A stretch of DNA of 64,000 nt. Source: Arabidopsis thaliana (taxonomy: Eukaryota > Streptophyta > Magnoliopsida > Brassicales > Brassicaceae). Within the stretch, counting starts at the first letter, position 1; each line of letters opens with the position of its first letter. The notes below the pieces were generated by a model, which was not told where the DNA came from, did no database searches, and was given only the letters and a program-made list of their open reading frames with translations. Below, one piece after another: positions 54,049 through 64,000 of this stretch. The position numbers and the translations under genes were made by a program. The stretch is from contig NC_003076.8 in the NCBI RefSeq assembly GCF_000001735.4, positions 16,371,835-16,435,834 on the forward strand, written 5' to 3'.

Positions 54049-55815
54049 TTAATCTTCAGGATCATAGGGTCTGTTGTCAAAATCCTCTCTGTCCTCAGCT
54101 ATGTCAGGGCAATACCTGTCAGACAAAATCTCAACTTGTTCTGCAAATGTTTTCGATTTCGGTACGCCGATATGAATGATCATCTGGTTCCACCGTTTTC
54201 TACAAGCTTCTCCATCTCGATTCTCCAAAAGATTATCCCAATCCACATCGTCGATACAAGCAGCATCCAGTTTCAAAAGCTCTTCCAAGAGCCTATAGTC
54301 ATCAACGTTAGCCCACATTCCCTTTGCTACCATTGGTGATATCAACTGCTCATACCATTTCTGGCAGCAAGTCACGTGGTCCCGTGTTTCAAGTACGTCG
54401 CTTATAGCCATCCAAGGGATGTTATCTTTGAGCATACCATGTTTTGAGTGTTTCTCTTTGAATGCTTTCATTCTAAGGTCTTTGTTGACAAGGTCAAAGA
54501 GGTTTTGATACTCCTCCCTCATCCAATGTCCTTTCTTCTTACCTGCCAATCTTCCTCTCCTCCAAGCGTCTTTCACATGCTTCCTGTGCTTACCCATTGC
54601 ATCTGCAAGTGTTTTCCAATCATTCCCGTGTGTCTTTTGAAACTCCATAACGAGTTCAATATCCTCTTTCGTCCATATCCCCTGAGATCCTGCTTCAAAT
54701 ATAGTATGTGCACGATGATACACACTATTATAAGTCCTCCAAGGTAAAGCAGATGTAATTTCTTTCCAACAGCCTTTAAGTTGTGGGTATGCCTTGCATT
54801 CCATAACCATCTTTATCCCCTCATCTCCTAAAGCATGGTTATCAATGTATTCTAATACAGCATTCTTTACCATCTCATCTTCTTCTTTTGTAAACCGCTT
54901 ACCCCTCACCACCTTAACTTCTTCTTCATCATCATCTTCCGTTCCTTCATCATCATCACTAGGAAAAAACTCCACTTGGTCAGAAAACTTCACCCTTTTA
55001 CTTGATGTAGATGGGGTGGTCAAGTCTTCATCACTTTTATCAGACTTTTCTTCAGCCTCAGAGACTTCACTTTGCTTCTTCTTCTTCTTCTTCTTCCTTC
55101 TCTTCTTTGCGTCTTTGGTAGAGTTCAAGCCGTTTTCTTCAGTCTCTGAATCCTCACTTTGTTTCTTTTTCTTCCTTTTCTTCTTTCCATCATTTGTAGA
55201 GTCCAAATTGATATCTTCAACATCTGAATCCACACTTGGTTTCTTCTTGTTGTTCTTCCTCTTCACCTCCTTGTCTATGTTTTCTTCAGCTCCCAAATCA
55301 GTATCATCCCGCTTTCTTTTTCCCTTTTTCTTATCAGATACTTTGGAGCTTTCAGTATTTTCTATCACATCACCACCAGATTCTTTCTTGCTCTTCTTCT
55401 TCTTCCTCTTCACACCATCATGAGCTTCAGAATCAACCTTTGTCTCCTTACTTTTCTCCTTGGATTTCTTCTCCACACCATCATCCTCAGCTTCGGAATC
55501 AGCCTTTGTCTCCTTACTTCTCTTTTTCGATTTCTTCTTCACAGCATCAACAGCTTCAGAATCAATCCTTATTGGCTTCTTCGACTTCTTCTTCTTCTTA
55601 ACTATAAAAACCTCATCACCTAGTTTCTCACTTTCACGCCCAGTTATCTCCATATCTTCTCCAGTAAAACCATCCTTATTCTCTCGCTTATTCTTCTTCC
55701 TCTTCTTTTCCTTATCCTTCATAGAACTGTGCTCGGAAATGAATTCTTCACCGGTTTCTTCAGAATCAACCTTAGCGTCACTCTTTTTCTTCTTATTCTT
55801 CTTCTCCTCAGCCAT
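54049..55815 (-). CDS. Myb-like (Reb1/TTF-1-type) protein
   Basis: Intronless, 588 aa, start at 55815. Residues about 1-290 are very Lys/Glu/Ser-rich with many K-K-K-K-K runs (nucleolar-type, probably disordered). Residues about 305-560 hold Myb/SANT-like repeats: G-K-R-F-T-K-E-E-D-E, then G-I-W-T-K-E-D-I-E, then K-K-G-H-W-M-R-E-E-Y, then G-M-W-A-N-V-D-D-Y, each with spaced Trp residues. This order resembles yeast Reb1 and animal TTF-1, which bind rDNA terminators and stop Pol I; that role here is inference. The telo-box at 55842-55850 in its leader fits a ribosome-biogenesis role. Corresponds to AT5G41020. Confidence 0.88.
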   Translation of the reverse strand: MAEEKKNKKKKSDAKVDSEETGEEFISEHSSMKDKEKKRKKNKRENKDGFTGEDMEITGRESEKLGDEVFIVKKKKKSKKPIRIDSEAVDAVKKKSKKRSKETKADSEAEDDGVEKKSKEKSKETKVDSEAHDGVKRKKKKSKKESGGDVIENTESSKVSDKKKGKRKRDDTDLGAEENIDKEVKRKNNKKKPSVDSDVEDINLDSTNDGKKKRKKKKQSEDSETEENGLNSTKDAKKRRKKKKKKKQSEVSEAEEKSDKSDEDLTTPSTSSKRVKFSDQVEFFPSDDDEGTEDDDEEEVKVVRGKRFTKEEDEMVKNAVLEYIDNHALGDEGIKMVMECKAYPQLKGCWKEITSALPWRTYNSVYHRAHTIFEAGSQGIWTKEDIELVMEFQKTHGNDWKTLADAMGKHRKHVKDAWRRGRLAGKKKGHWMREEYQNLFDLVNKDLRMKAFKEKHSKHGMLKDNIPWMAISDVLETRDHVTCCQKWYEQLISPMVAKGMWANVDDYRLLEELLKLDAACIDDVDWDNLLENRDGEACRKRWNQMIIHIGVPKSKTFAEQVEILSDRYCPDIAEDREDFDNRPYDPED

Positions 55816-55841
55816 CTCATATACCGGCGGACACGGTTACG

Positions 55842-55850
55842 AAACCCTAA
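55842..55850 (-). promoter_or_regulatory. Telo-box at the Myb gene 5' end
   Basis: AAACCCTAA on the plus strand, about 30 bp upstream of the start codon of the minus-strand gene. Confidence 0.5.
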
Positions 55851-56631
55851 TCACAAAAACCGCCGCGACTTTCGCTCAAATCTAAATCCGAATTTCGATT
55901 GAGTGATTTTAAGACACAGCGATGCTGAGATTGATTGTGAAGGAGCTTTTGGATACGGCGGCTTCCTTCATGAATTTGAGATGATTAGGGTATTTAATTA
56001 CTTTTGTTAAAAAAAATTCCTTTGAACTTGGGTCTTCAATGACCCACTACCCATATTTGGGGCTTGAGTACTACTAGGCCCAACGTATTGCTCTTGACGT
56101 TATCAAGTTTTAACAAGAGTTTGATCTAATTTCTATCACTTATGTTACAACTTACAAAGTTGGTGGTTATATTGTGAAATTTCTAAATGATTTGGAAGAA
56201 AAAGAAATCAAATAATTACTACTAGAATAAATCAGTATATAAGAGACCTTGGGAAAAGTATTTAAAAATGTAGAATCTTCTTGGATTAACTTCAATGTTT
56301 TGTGTGGTGGAGTTTGGATCTTACATGATCATTTGGGACAAAGCTAGTTTTCATCAAAGGGATGCAATTGAAGAACATACTAAACATATATAATCGAAAA
56401 CTGATATAAAAAAACATAAACACAAAGGTTTGTTTTGAGTTTTGACCTTATTATCAAGTGATGAAAGAATGTAAAACTTAGTTTTTAATGATGTTGATAA
56501 CCTCTTTTGATTTAAATAAATTCTTTTTAATGTGTGATTTATGCTCAAAACTAAATTTTTCTAATGTTTTCATATTATTTAATTTTGCCCTTGTTAACTC
56601 TCATGGATGTTGCCATGTTGATTTGATTGAG

Positions 56632-56691
56632 CTTTGGATTGGAATTTTTTTTTTTATTTTTTTTTTTTTTTTTTTTTCTTTGGATTGGAAT
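56632..56691 (-). mobile_element. Poly(A) micro-insertion, longest run
   Basis: Perfect 15-bp copies of CTTTGGATTGGAATT (56632-56646, 56677-56691) flank about 30 bases that are all T except one A. No non-A stub remains. Confidence 0.6.
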
Positions 56692-56871
56692 TCATTCGGT
56701 AAGTAAGAATATTTCGTGATTATAGAACTTCTAATTATGTAAAAAAAATAAAATAATGCGTGAAAATAATAAAAAGTTGTTACCCTTTTTTTTTACTTAG
56801 GTCAAGAGGTCACAACACACGCCCCACCTTGAATCTGAGAGAGAGAGAGAAGTACGTCCCCACACCTTGAC

Positions 56872-57603
56872 ATGGTCATGGAGCCCAAGAAGAACCAAAA
56901 TCTACCAAGTTTCTTAAACCCATCACGACAGAATCAGGACAACGACAAGAAGAGGAAACAAACAGAGGTTAAAGGTTTCGACATTGTGGTCGGCGAAAAG
57001 AGGAAGAAGAAGGAGAATGAAGAGGAAGACCAAGAAATTCAGATTCTTTATGAGAAGGAGAAGAAGAAACCAAACAAAGATCGTCACCTTAAAGTTGAAG
57101 GAAGAGGTCGTAGAGTTAGGTTACCTCCACTCTGTGCAGCAAGGATTTATCAATTGACTAAAGAATTAGGTCACAAATCAGATGGTGAGACTCTTGAATG
57201 GTTGCTTCAACATGCTGAGCCATCGATACTCTCTGCTACTGTAAATGGTATCAAACCCACTGAGTCTGTTGTTTCTCAACCTCCTCTCACGGCTGATTTG
57301 ATGATTTGTCATAGCGTTGAAGAAGCTTCAAGGACTCAAATGGAGGCAAATGGGTTGTGGAGAAATGAAACAGGACAGACCATTGGAGGGTTTGATCTGA
57401 ATTACGGAATTGGGTTTGATTTCAATGGTGTTCCAGAGATTGGTTTTGGAGATAATCAAACGCCTGGACTTGAATTAAGGCTGTCTCAAGTTGGGGTTTT
57501 GAATCCACAGGTTTTTCAACAAATGGGTAAAGAACAGTTCAGGGTTCTTCATCATCATTCACATGAAGATCAGCAGCAGAGTGCAGAGGAAAATGGTTCA
57601 TAA
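56872..57603 (+). CDS. TCP6: TCP transcription factor, class I
   Basis: Intronless, 243 aa. The N-terminal third is Lys/Glu-rich (possible nuclear targeting). The TCP bHLH domain runs about residues 69-125: [17 protein letters not shown], then [24 protein letters not shown]. The short basic region is of class I (PCF) type, which binds GTGGGNCC-like sites. A second in-frame ATG follows two codons later (56878), so the first two residues are uncertain. The stop codon and 3' flank are duplicated downstream (57575-57845). Corresponds to AT5G41030. Confidence 0.94.
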   Translation: MVMEPKKNQNLPSFLNPSRQNQDNDKKRKQTEVKGFDIVVGEKRKKKENEEEDQEIQILYEKEKKKPNKDRHLKVEGRGRRVRLPPLCAARIYQLTKELGHKSDGETLEWLLQHAEPSILSATVNGIKPTESVVSQPPLTADLMICHSVEEASRTQMEANGLWRNETGQTIGGFDLNYGIGFDFNGVPEIGFGDNQTPGLELRLSQVGVLNPQVFQQMGKEQFRVLHHHSHEDQQQSAEENGS

Positions 57604-57845
57604 AGCTCAAACCTTTAAATGGCTTTTAATTAGATATATTTAGCGAGAATGTGATTGCTAGTGAAATCTCAAACTTGATAGCTTATTCATAGCTTATTTT
57701 ACTTCGATCAGCAAGAGAACAATGGTTCCTAAAGCTCAAACCTTTTTTGGCGTTTGCTTTAGATTGTGCATACATAAAGTGAGAAGATGAAATATGGTTT
57801 TGCTGAAATCTCAATGTGCTCATTCATAGTTTATTTTGCTCGACC
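57575..57845 (+). repeat. Tandem duplication across the TCP6 stop codon
   Basis: Copy 1 about 57575-57702 and copy 2 about 57708-57845 share GATCAGCA, AATGGTTC-TAAAGCTCAAACC, the GAAATCTCAA block and TTCATAG-TTATTTT. The unit is about 130 bp and moderately diverged. Copy 2 keeps a decayed version of the last codons before the stop and lies in the 3' UTR. Confidence 0.7.
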
Positions 57846-59613
57846 TTTCTTTAATCAATAGCTTTGATGTACTGATTACTTTATAAAGTTAAGAAGTAAG
57901 TTCTGCTCTTTAAACTGTACTGAATGGAGGCTTCTCTGCATAATTAAGCAAACACTCTGATGATTGAGTTTCGTTGTACAAAGGAAAGTTTTTGCCTTAG
58001 TTAGAAATTCATCTTGTTTCTTTGCCCAGAAGCTGGCTTGCTGATAGAATTTGGACTACGCTACGTTTTCTTGGGTGAAAAACAATCCGCGTCCTTCCAC
58101 GAGAACAGTGAAACTGTACGATGTTCTTATTGTATTGTGTCAACAGCCCATAATCAATGAAATGGGCCTCAATGACAGTATAAGCCGAAAAATATTCGAA
58201 TGCGATCTAGAACTAATCTGAAACCAAACTTCTCAAATCATTAACATTTGATTAGGGCCTAAAAGTCCATCCGTATTTTAAAAAAAAGTTGATAACAAAT
58301 GCAAAAATACAAATATACATTACTATTAAAACTCAATCTTTCTGATTATATGTGGATGGAGAAGCTGTTTTGCAGTGTGGATTTGAATTTTGAAGTTCTT
58401 GTTCAAAAAAGAAAAGAAACTTGGTCAAGCTTCAAAAGAAAGAAAGAAATAAAGACAAGTATACAAATACGTTGACTTCAATTAATATGAAGATAGAAGA
58501 GAAAGATATAGAAATGCGTTTTAAATTGGCGGTGGGAGATATGTGATTCCCTTGGTCCCGCTTTCTCGTTTGATTCGGTAACCTAAACCTTCTCCATCCA
58601 AGAAGACACAAACAAGGAAGAAATTAACCTACGTACGTACATCATTTGAACTACTTATATCTATTATAAATGGAAAATCTATTTTCTTCTTCTCTCTCTT
58701 TTAACCGAAAAAGGAAAAGTCCTCGAAATAACTCTTTAATATAATTCATGTGGAAACCTTCTATATATTTTTTGCATGCTTTTTTGAAATTAAGTAATGG
58801 CATACTAATTAGAAGAAGACGAAAAATAATATGTCTAAGTAATTGAGTTTCGTGGTCAAGGCAAATCAAGATTGCATTCTTTAATTAAGTGTACAAATTA
58901 TGATGTAAGAACCGTTATTTGGCATAACCTAATATATATTAAAAACTGATTTTTTTTTTTTTTAACTTCTGTAAGAAATGGTTTTCTTAATTACCAATCA
59001 TGATCTATTATTGTAAAATGTGTAATTTTGTGTTGCGATTGAAGTGTTCTTAGATAAAGATATGTCATATGCATGATATCATCTATTTGATTTTGAGAAA
59101 ATAAAAACATAACATGAGAACATCGTAGAGAGTAAGATACATGACAAAGAGAAAGAATAAGCTAAGAAGTCATCCAAAAATTGGGAGGCCTACTCTCAAC
59201 TACCAAAAATACAAGTGTTTGTTGTGTTAGGTCATTTATTCAGTCACCTAACCCTAACTATATGAAATACGTTAAAATTCATATATAGAAAAATAAAGAA
59301 GAAATACTATTAGTCAATATAATTTTTTTTAACAAAATAAAAATAAAGAAAGAAACACTATTAGTCAATGAATTAAAAAAAAAAAAATCCATCTTTCGAT
59401 CAAGACCGTCCAAGTATTCTCCTTTCACATAACTCTTACGTTTTACACTAAACAAGACGAGATTTTTATGAGCTTGTGGCTCCCACAACAATCCTCATTG
59501 ATTTCTCCATATATATCACATGAGAATCCAACTCGACTTCATACTAACATTCATCCCAAAAGTTCCATTCTTTTTCACAAAGCCATTGTGCTGTTTTCTC
59601 CATTTGGATCAAA
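57846..59613. other. TCP6-ASFT intergenic region
   Basis: About 1.8 kb without a gene. It contains a 30-bp imperfect direct repeat at 59289-59318 and 59340-59369 around a T8/AAC/A-rich spacer, and the ASFT promoter and leader near its right end. Confidence 0.55.
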
Positions 59614-61252
59614 ATGGTTTGTGTTATCATTCTTGTTTTTGTTTCAACTAAGTGTTCAAAATTCTGTTTATTTATTAAGCTCACGCTTCTTTTGTTTTTC
59701 AGGTTGCTGAGAACAATAAAAACAAGGACGTAACACTCTCTGCATCAATGGACAACAACAACAACAACATCAAAGGAACTAACATTCATCTTGAGGTTCA
59801 TCAAAAGGAACCAGCTTTGGTCAAACCTGAATCCGAGACACGAAAGGGCCTTTACTTCTTGTCGAATCTTGACCAGAACATCGCCGTGATTGTTCGTACA
59901 ATCTACTGTTTCAAATCCGAGGAGAGAGGGAACGAGGAAGCAGTCCAAGTGATCAAGAAAGCTCTGAGTCAAGTTCTTGTTCATTACTATCCTCTCGCTG
60001 GACGCCTCACCATCAGTCCTGAAGGTAACTGACTAGTTCGATTTCGGTCTCTATCTTAATCAAACTCAGACAAAAACATCATCTAATGTCTATGATGTGG
60101 GTGAATTCAGGTAAACTCACAGTTGACTGTACCGAAGAAGGAGTTGTGTTTGTGGAAGCAGAAGCAAACTGTAAAATGGATGAGATTGGTGACATTACCA
60201 AACCCGATCCTGAAACTCTAGGGAAGCTTGTGTACGATGTCGTAGACGCCAAGAACATTCTTGAGATCCCTCCTGTTACCGCTCAGGTCTACTTTTCTTC
60301 CTCCTCAAGCAATCGTTTTGTTTCTTAGGGTTGTAAGTTTTTTGAAGTTGAAGGGTTTGAAATTGATTTGAATTAACAGGTGACTAAATTCAAATGTGGA
60401 GGGTTTGTTCTCGGACTCTGTATGAATCACTGTATGTTCGATGGAATTGGAGCTATGGAGTTTGTTAACTCATGGGGTCAAGTCGCTAGAGGCTTACCAT
60501 TAACAACTCCCCCATTCTCAGACAGAACCATTCTCAATGCTCGAAACCCTCCAAAGATCGAGAATCTCCACCAAGAATTTGAAGAGATCGAAGATAAATC
60601 CAACATCAACTCTCTTTACACCAAAGAGCCAACTCTCTACAGATCCTTCTGCTTTGATCCAGAGAAAATCAAGAAACTTAAGCTCCAAGCAACAGAGAAC
60701 AGTGAGTCTCTCCTCGGTAACTCATGCACAAGTTTTGAGGCTTTATCTGCTTTTGTCTGGAGAGCAAGAACCAAGTCGTTGAAGATGTTGAGTGATCAGA
60801 AAACGAAGCTTCTCTTCGCCGTTGATGGTAGAGCCAAGTTCGAGCCTCAACTGCCAAAAGGGTACTTCGGAAATGGAATTGTTCTCACAAACTCCATCTG
60901 TGAAGCTGGGGAGCTTATCGAAAAACCGTTGAGTTTCGCGGTGGGATTAGTCAGAGAAGCCATTAAGATGGTAACTGATGGGTACATGAGATCTGCTATT
61001 GATTACTTCGAAGTCACGAGAGCAAGACCTTCTCTTTCCTCGACTCTTCTGATCACTACATGGTCAAGATTGGGTTTCCACACGACAGATTTCGGTTGGG
61101 GAGAACCGATTTTATCCGGTCCAGTAGCTTTGCCTGAGAAAGAAGTAACTCTGTTTTTGTCTCATGGAGAACAGAGGAGAAGCATCAATGTGCTTCTTGG
61201 ACTTCCCGCTACAGCCATGGATGTGTTTCAAGAACAGTTTTTACAGATATAA
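59614..61252 (+). CDS. ASFT: BAHD feruloyl-CoA transferase (aliphatic suberin feruloyl transferase)
   Basis: Four coding exons: 59614-59616 (only the ATG), 59703-60024, 60111-60286, 60380-61252; 457 aa. BAHD signatures are H-C-M-F-D (catalytic His, exon 4) and D-F-G-W-G near the C-terminus. The enzyme moves feruloyl from feruloyl-CoA to omega-hydroxy fatty acids and fatty alcohols for root and seed suberin. The ATG alone ends exon 1 (ATG|GTTTGT), joined to GTT-GCT-GAG. If intron 1 is kept or transcription starts later, ATG 59748 gives a protein 16 residues shorter with the whole BAHD fold. Corresponds to AT5G41040. Confidence 0.93.
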
Positions 61253-61643
61253 TATGAACAACGACAAAATACAAATATCTGGCAATTATTGTCAAAACCT
61301 ATTCGTTTTACTCTGTTTTTCTTGCTTCCTTTTTTTTTTATCTTTTTGATTTATGCTGAATTATTATTGTTATCTTCATCTTAAACTTGTCTGTATCTTG
61401 CATCAAGTTTCAACCATAAATTTATATTATTTCAAACTATATTGTAATAATATTATTACTTGAACTGTTTCAGAGATGTTGATGTTTTTAACAAACTAAA
61501 ACTCATATATAAATAAAATAACAAAAGTCTAAAGATAAAATACAGAGGACAAGAAGACAGAACAGAGTGATCCTGTTCTTGTCTTAAGGACAAAGTTAGA
61601 GTAGAAACAAACAAAGACTTAGATTATTGCAGTTTGTTCTCTA
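61253..61643. other. ASFT / Ole e 1 convergent 3' spacer
   Basis: 3' flanks of two convergent genes, AT-rich with several AATAAA-like motifs. Nothing else. Confidence 0.6.
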
Positions 61644-62242
61644 TTACTTGCCACACAAATGAAGATTCTTCTCTAAAGGTCTGAAATTTAAAGCAGTAAA
61701 CCCATAGACACAGAGATTAGATATCTTGGACTTAAACACAACCTGCTCCGTTGTAGTTCTGAAGCCAGGAACGTTGCAGGAATCTTTGGACCTACCGATC
61801 AAGCTTGCTTGACAGGAAGCCATTAGAGAATCTTTCTTTGCTTCAGCGGCGCAAGCAACGCCTTCCAGAGACGTTATGTCTAGCTTGTAGAGTCCAAGCT
61901 CATTTGTGGTTCGATTTGCAGAGAACGTAATCATCTCTCTAGTTCTCGATGAAGCTGAATTGAATCTGCAGATTATTCTCACTTCCACACCTGTATTTTT
62001 TTGTTCAGTTAAAACAAAAGTGAGAGACATTTTAACTATAATTTCAAACAATGTTGATAAGATTCTTTACCGGGAATGAAATAGCTGTGATTGGAGAAAC
62101 TGTTGTTGGAGCAGACGTCGCAGTAAACAAGACCCATTACAGTGATCTTTCCATTTGGTTTGGCTGAAGAATGTTTCAGAGACAGAGAGTTTAAGGACAG
62201 AAGTTGCAGAAGTAACAGAAGCATTATCAGTTTCTGCTTCAT
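61644..62242 (-). CDS. Ole e 1-type secreted extensin-like protein
   Basis: Two exons (62242-62071 and 61990-61644) encode 172 aa. Signal peptide about residues 1-20 (L-I-M-L-L-L-L-L-Q-L-L). The Ole e 1 domain begins G-K-I-T-V-M-G-L-V-Y-C-D-V-C, with the family's Y-C-D-x-C start and further Cys at I-I-C-R, V-A-C-A, A-S-C-Q and D-S-C-N-V-P-G. Ole e 1 domain proteins are secreted; molecular function is unclear. N-glycosylation candidate at N-N-S. The ATG is the first in frame. Corresponds to AT5G41050. Confidence 0.88.
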
Positions 62243-63767
62243 GTTCACAAGTTTCAGTTTTTTTCTTTATCCTTGGATAAACACTTGTTTACAGATGAGG
62301 TTTCCTTTTTGTTTATGTGGTTGATGAAAGAAACAGACAAAGAATGGGCCAAGTGGTTAAAGACAAAAGAACAAACAAAGATCAAACAGTAACTCCATTC
62401 AAACAAAGCTTCAAGCTTGTCTTTTTTATAAAACTCAAGACTCTTGTGGAAAAAGAGATGAGTAAAGAGAGGCACAAAGAGATGAGAGGCCAATTAAAGG
62501 AAAAGTAGAGAAACTGAGAGATTGGTTGGTTAGGTTTAACATTTATTGAGCTCTCATGCTCTCTATTTTAAGGGTTTTTGTCTATGAATCCCCTTATAAA
62601 AAATGGCTAAAACTGGAAAATGGAAGGGAGAAGGTAAGCCACTAGTGTGTATATATATGTGTATGGACCACTGAAAGTGAAGTGTAAACATCATCAATTC
62701 ATCAGCATAAACACCAAGAAAGTAGTCAGAGGATATGGCTCTTTAAATATCAATACAAGAAGCCAAACTATGATATTTTCCCGGTTTACTCTCGGTTGTG
62801 GCTGAATTCTGGAAAGAGAATTTCAGGTTAACTAACTATACAAAGATAAGCTCACATTATAGACTTTTGTTCGTCACATTATAGAACAGCATAAGACTTT
62901 ATTGCATAACAATTTCAGGTTTAAGTGTACTAGAGAAGATAAGCTTACATTACAAGTTCATCAGTTGGAAACAATATATGGGCTTGAGCTTTAAAGAAGG
63001 CCCATTAAGCTTGAAATTGTTCTTCATGTAAGATTGCTGCAGATTTTACTTTAATTTTTTTTTTCTTTTTTTCTTTTGCCCTTAAATTCTTGTAATGCTT
63101 CTAGGTGACTCCATCCACTTTATGTGTTGTTTCCCAATCATTTCTATTTTCAACTTTATTTTTTCCTTTCACAAATTATTTTAAGTTTTAACATTATTTT
63201 CTTCAACATACGAAATTTATACAGTAGTTTTTTTTTGCAGGTACATATAAATCAATAGTTGAGAAAAAGTGGAAAACAATAGAGATAAAAAAAATTAGAT
63301 GTAAATTCGCTGTAAAACAAAATGTTTAAATTTCTTTTCCGTTATCGAATCTCTTTTATGAATAACAAGGTCGAGTACTCAAGGTAAGGAAACAGACCAT
63401 TAGAAAAGTGCCACGTCAGCTTATTTCGTTCTTCACTTTTAGCTTCTGAAAAGTACTTTACCTGAACTAAAACGACGGTGACAGACTGACTCCAGTAGCT
63501 GCTAACAGTCGATTTTTAAAATATTATATTTATTTGCAGGAAAAAAAAAAAGTGAAGGAAGAAGAAGAAGTTGGAGAAGCCAAGAGCAAATCTAATTCTC
63601 TGACTACTCTCATTTTCATGTCGGAGACTTGCCGAAATCTAAAGAATTTCTTCAACGGAGACTGAAAAGCTTTCTCTTTTCTTCTTTCGTTATCTTCGTT
63701 TTAGTGTTTTCCCCTTTGCTTACATTTGAAGAAATCGAGAGCAAGCGATAGAAAGTGAGAGAGAGAG
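62243..63767. promoter_or_regulatory. Divergent spacer between Ole e 1 and DHHC genes
   Basis: About 1.5 kb with both 5' flanks. Contains GGCCCATTAAGC site-II-like motif at about 62998-63010, a T-rich tract at 63050-63080, and a (GA)n leader just before the DHHC start codon. No gene seen. Confidence 0.5.
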
Positions 63768-63851
63768 ATGTATGTGGTGACGCCTCCTCAAAGATCCGGT
63801 TTTGGATCCGATTGTGATTTACGGGTTTACCAAACATGGAAAGGAAGCAAT
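63768..63851 (+). CDS. First exon of a DHHC-type protein S-acyltransferase (partial)
   Basis: 28 codons from ATG 63768 to GT at 63852 (M-Y-V-V-T-P-P-Q-R-S...L-R-V-Y-Q-T-W-K-G-S-N). The N-terminus R-V-Y-x-x-W-K-G-x-N is the conserved start of plant DHHC palmitoyltransferases before their first membrane segment. The catalytic part lies beyond the window. Corresponds to AT5G41060 by order. Confidence 0.72.
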
Positions 63852-64000
63852 GTGAGTTTTAATGTGAAAGCTTTAGGTTTTGGAATTACTTGCTTCTGTG
63901 TTTATACTTGAGCTAGTTTTCTGTTATTTTTCCTATTATTGTGTATAAATTAATTATTAATCCGTTCATGGGCTCAGTTTACTCTGTTTCCAATCTTGTA

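Larger units (their letters stand above)
55816..56871. promoter_or_regulatory. Divergent spacer between Myb gene and TCP6
   Basis: Holds the Myb leader and promoter, AT-rich filler, a poly(T) micro-insertion at 56632-56691 and the TCP6 leader with a (GA)n tract at 56840-56852. No gene. Confidence 0.55.

Noticed and set aside
54794-55885. Long plus-strand ORFs rich in Ser, Phe and Leu (for example 54794-55423)
   Set aside because: They are antisense shadows of the Lys/Glu-rich half of the Myb-like gene; AAG/GAA-rich coding DNA gives CTT/TTC on the other strand.
59289-59369. 30-bp direct repeat around a T8 spacer, considered as a tenth micro-insertion
   Set aside because: The repeat is longer than a usual target duplication and has gaps, so a plain tandem duplication is as likely.
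1-64000. LTR elements, other virus-like elements, CRISPR arrays, rRNA
   Set aside because: No long terminal repeats, capsid or polymerase coding blocks, regular spacer arrays or rRNA sequence were seen.

Overview
The window is plant nuclear DNA: AT-rich intergenic sequence, short GT-AG introns, small split genes, a nuclear tRNA-Leu and plant-only families. Spliced protein lengths and gene order (uridine kinase, CCCH/WD40, CLC, TNL pair, TOM20, fasciclin-like, RNR R2, tRNA-Leu, plastid L27, three DUF3339 genes, GDSL lipase, YSL, RPB12, Myb, TCP, BAHD, Ole e 1, DHHC) match what I recall of Arabidopsis thaliana chromosome 5, about AT5G40860 to AT5G41060. The locus names are from memory; exons, motifs and repeats were read from the sequence.

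Layout. 1-9.4 kb: tail of an unidentified gene, an AT-rich Helitron-marked gap, then UKL1 and ZFWD3 on the plus strand. 9.8-13.2 kb: CLC-A on the minus strand, its first intron built from diverged repeats. 13.2-20 kb: gene-poor, with one small whole-looking Helitron. 20-21.5 kb: a DUF271-type sugar-transferase-like gene. 21.6-34.8 kb: the accessory part, where TIR-NB-LRR (TNL) immune receptor genes and TOM20 mitochondrial import receptor genes are interleaved by repeated tandem duplication. It holds a Harbinger-type MITE, an NB-ARC relic, a TOM20 5' relic, TNL copy 1, a TOM20 3' relic, TNL copy 2 (one nonsense codon), intact TOM20-4, and a duplicated TOM20/FLA20 3' junction. 34.8-37.3 kb: FLA20 and a ribonucleotide reductase R2 gene broken by a 2-base frameshift. 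37.3-40 kb: a LINE relic, tRNA-Leu(AAG) and plastid L27. 40.9-43.3 kb: three DUF3339 mini-membrane-protein genes. 47-53.1 kb: GLIP1, YSL4, NRPB12, then a displaced YSL fragment. 54-63.9 kb: a Myb/Reb1-like gene, TCP6, the suberin feruloyl transferase ASFT, an Ole e 1 protein, and the first exon of a DHHC acyltransferase.

There is no operon logic; most genes are independent housekeeping or stress genes. The main observations are: (1) the TNL/TOM20 array, in which a TNL gene sits between the two halves of a TOM20 copy, both TNLs carry a hydrophobic C-terminal tail, and the two copies carry different lesions; (2) at least nine tiny insertions made only of a poly(A) run plus a 0-12 base stub, each between 10-20 bp direct repeats, one with its empty site inside the window; (3) displaced gene pieces (YSL, FLA20, TCP6 tail, TOM20) showing repeated local duplication. 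I saw no CRISPR array, rRNA, LTR element or other virus-like element.
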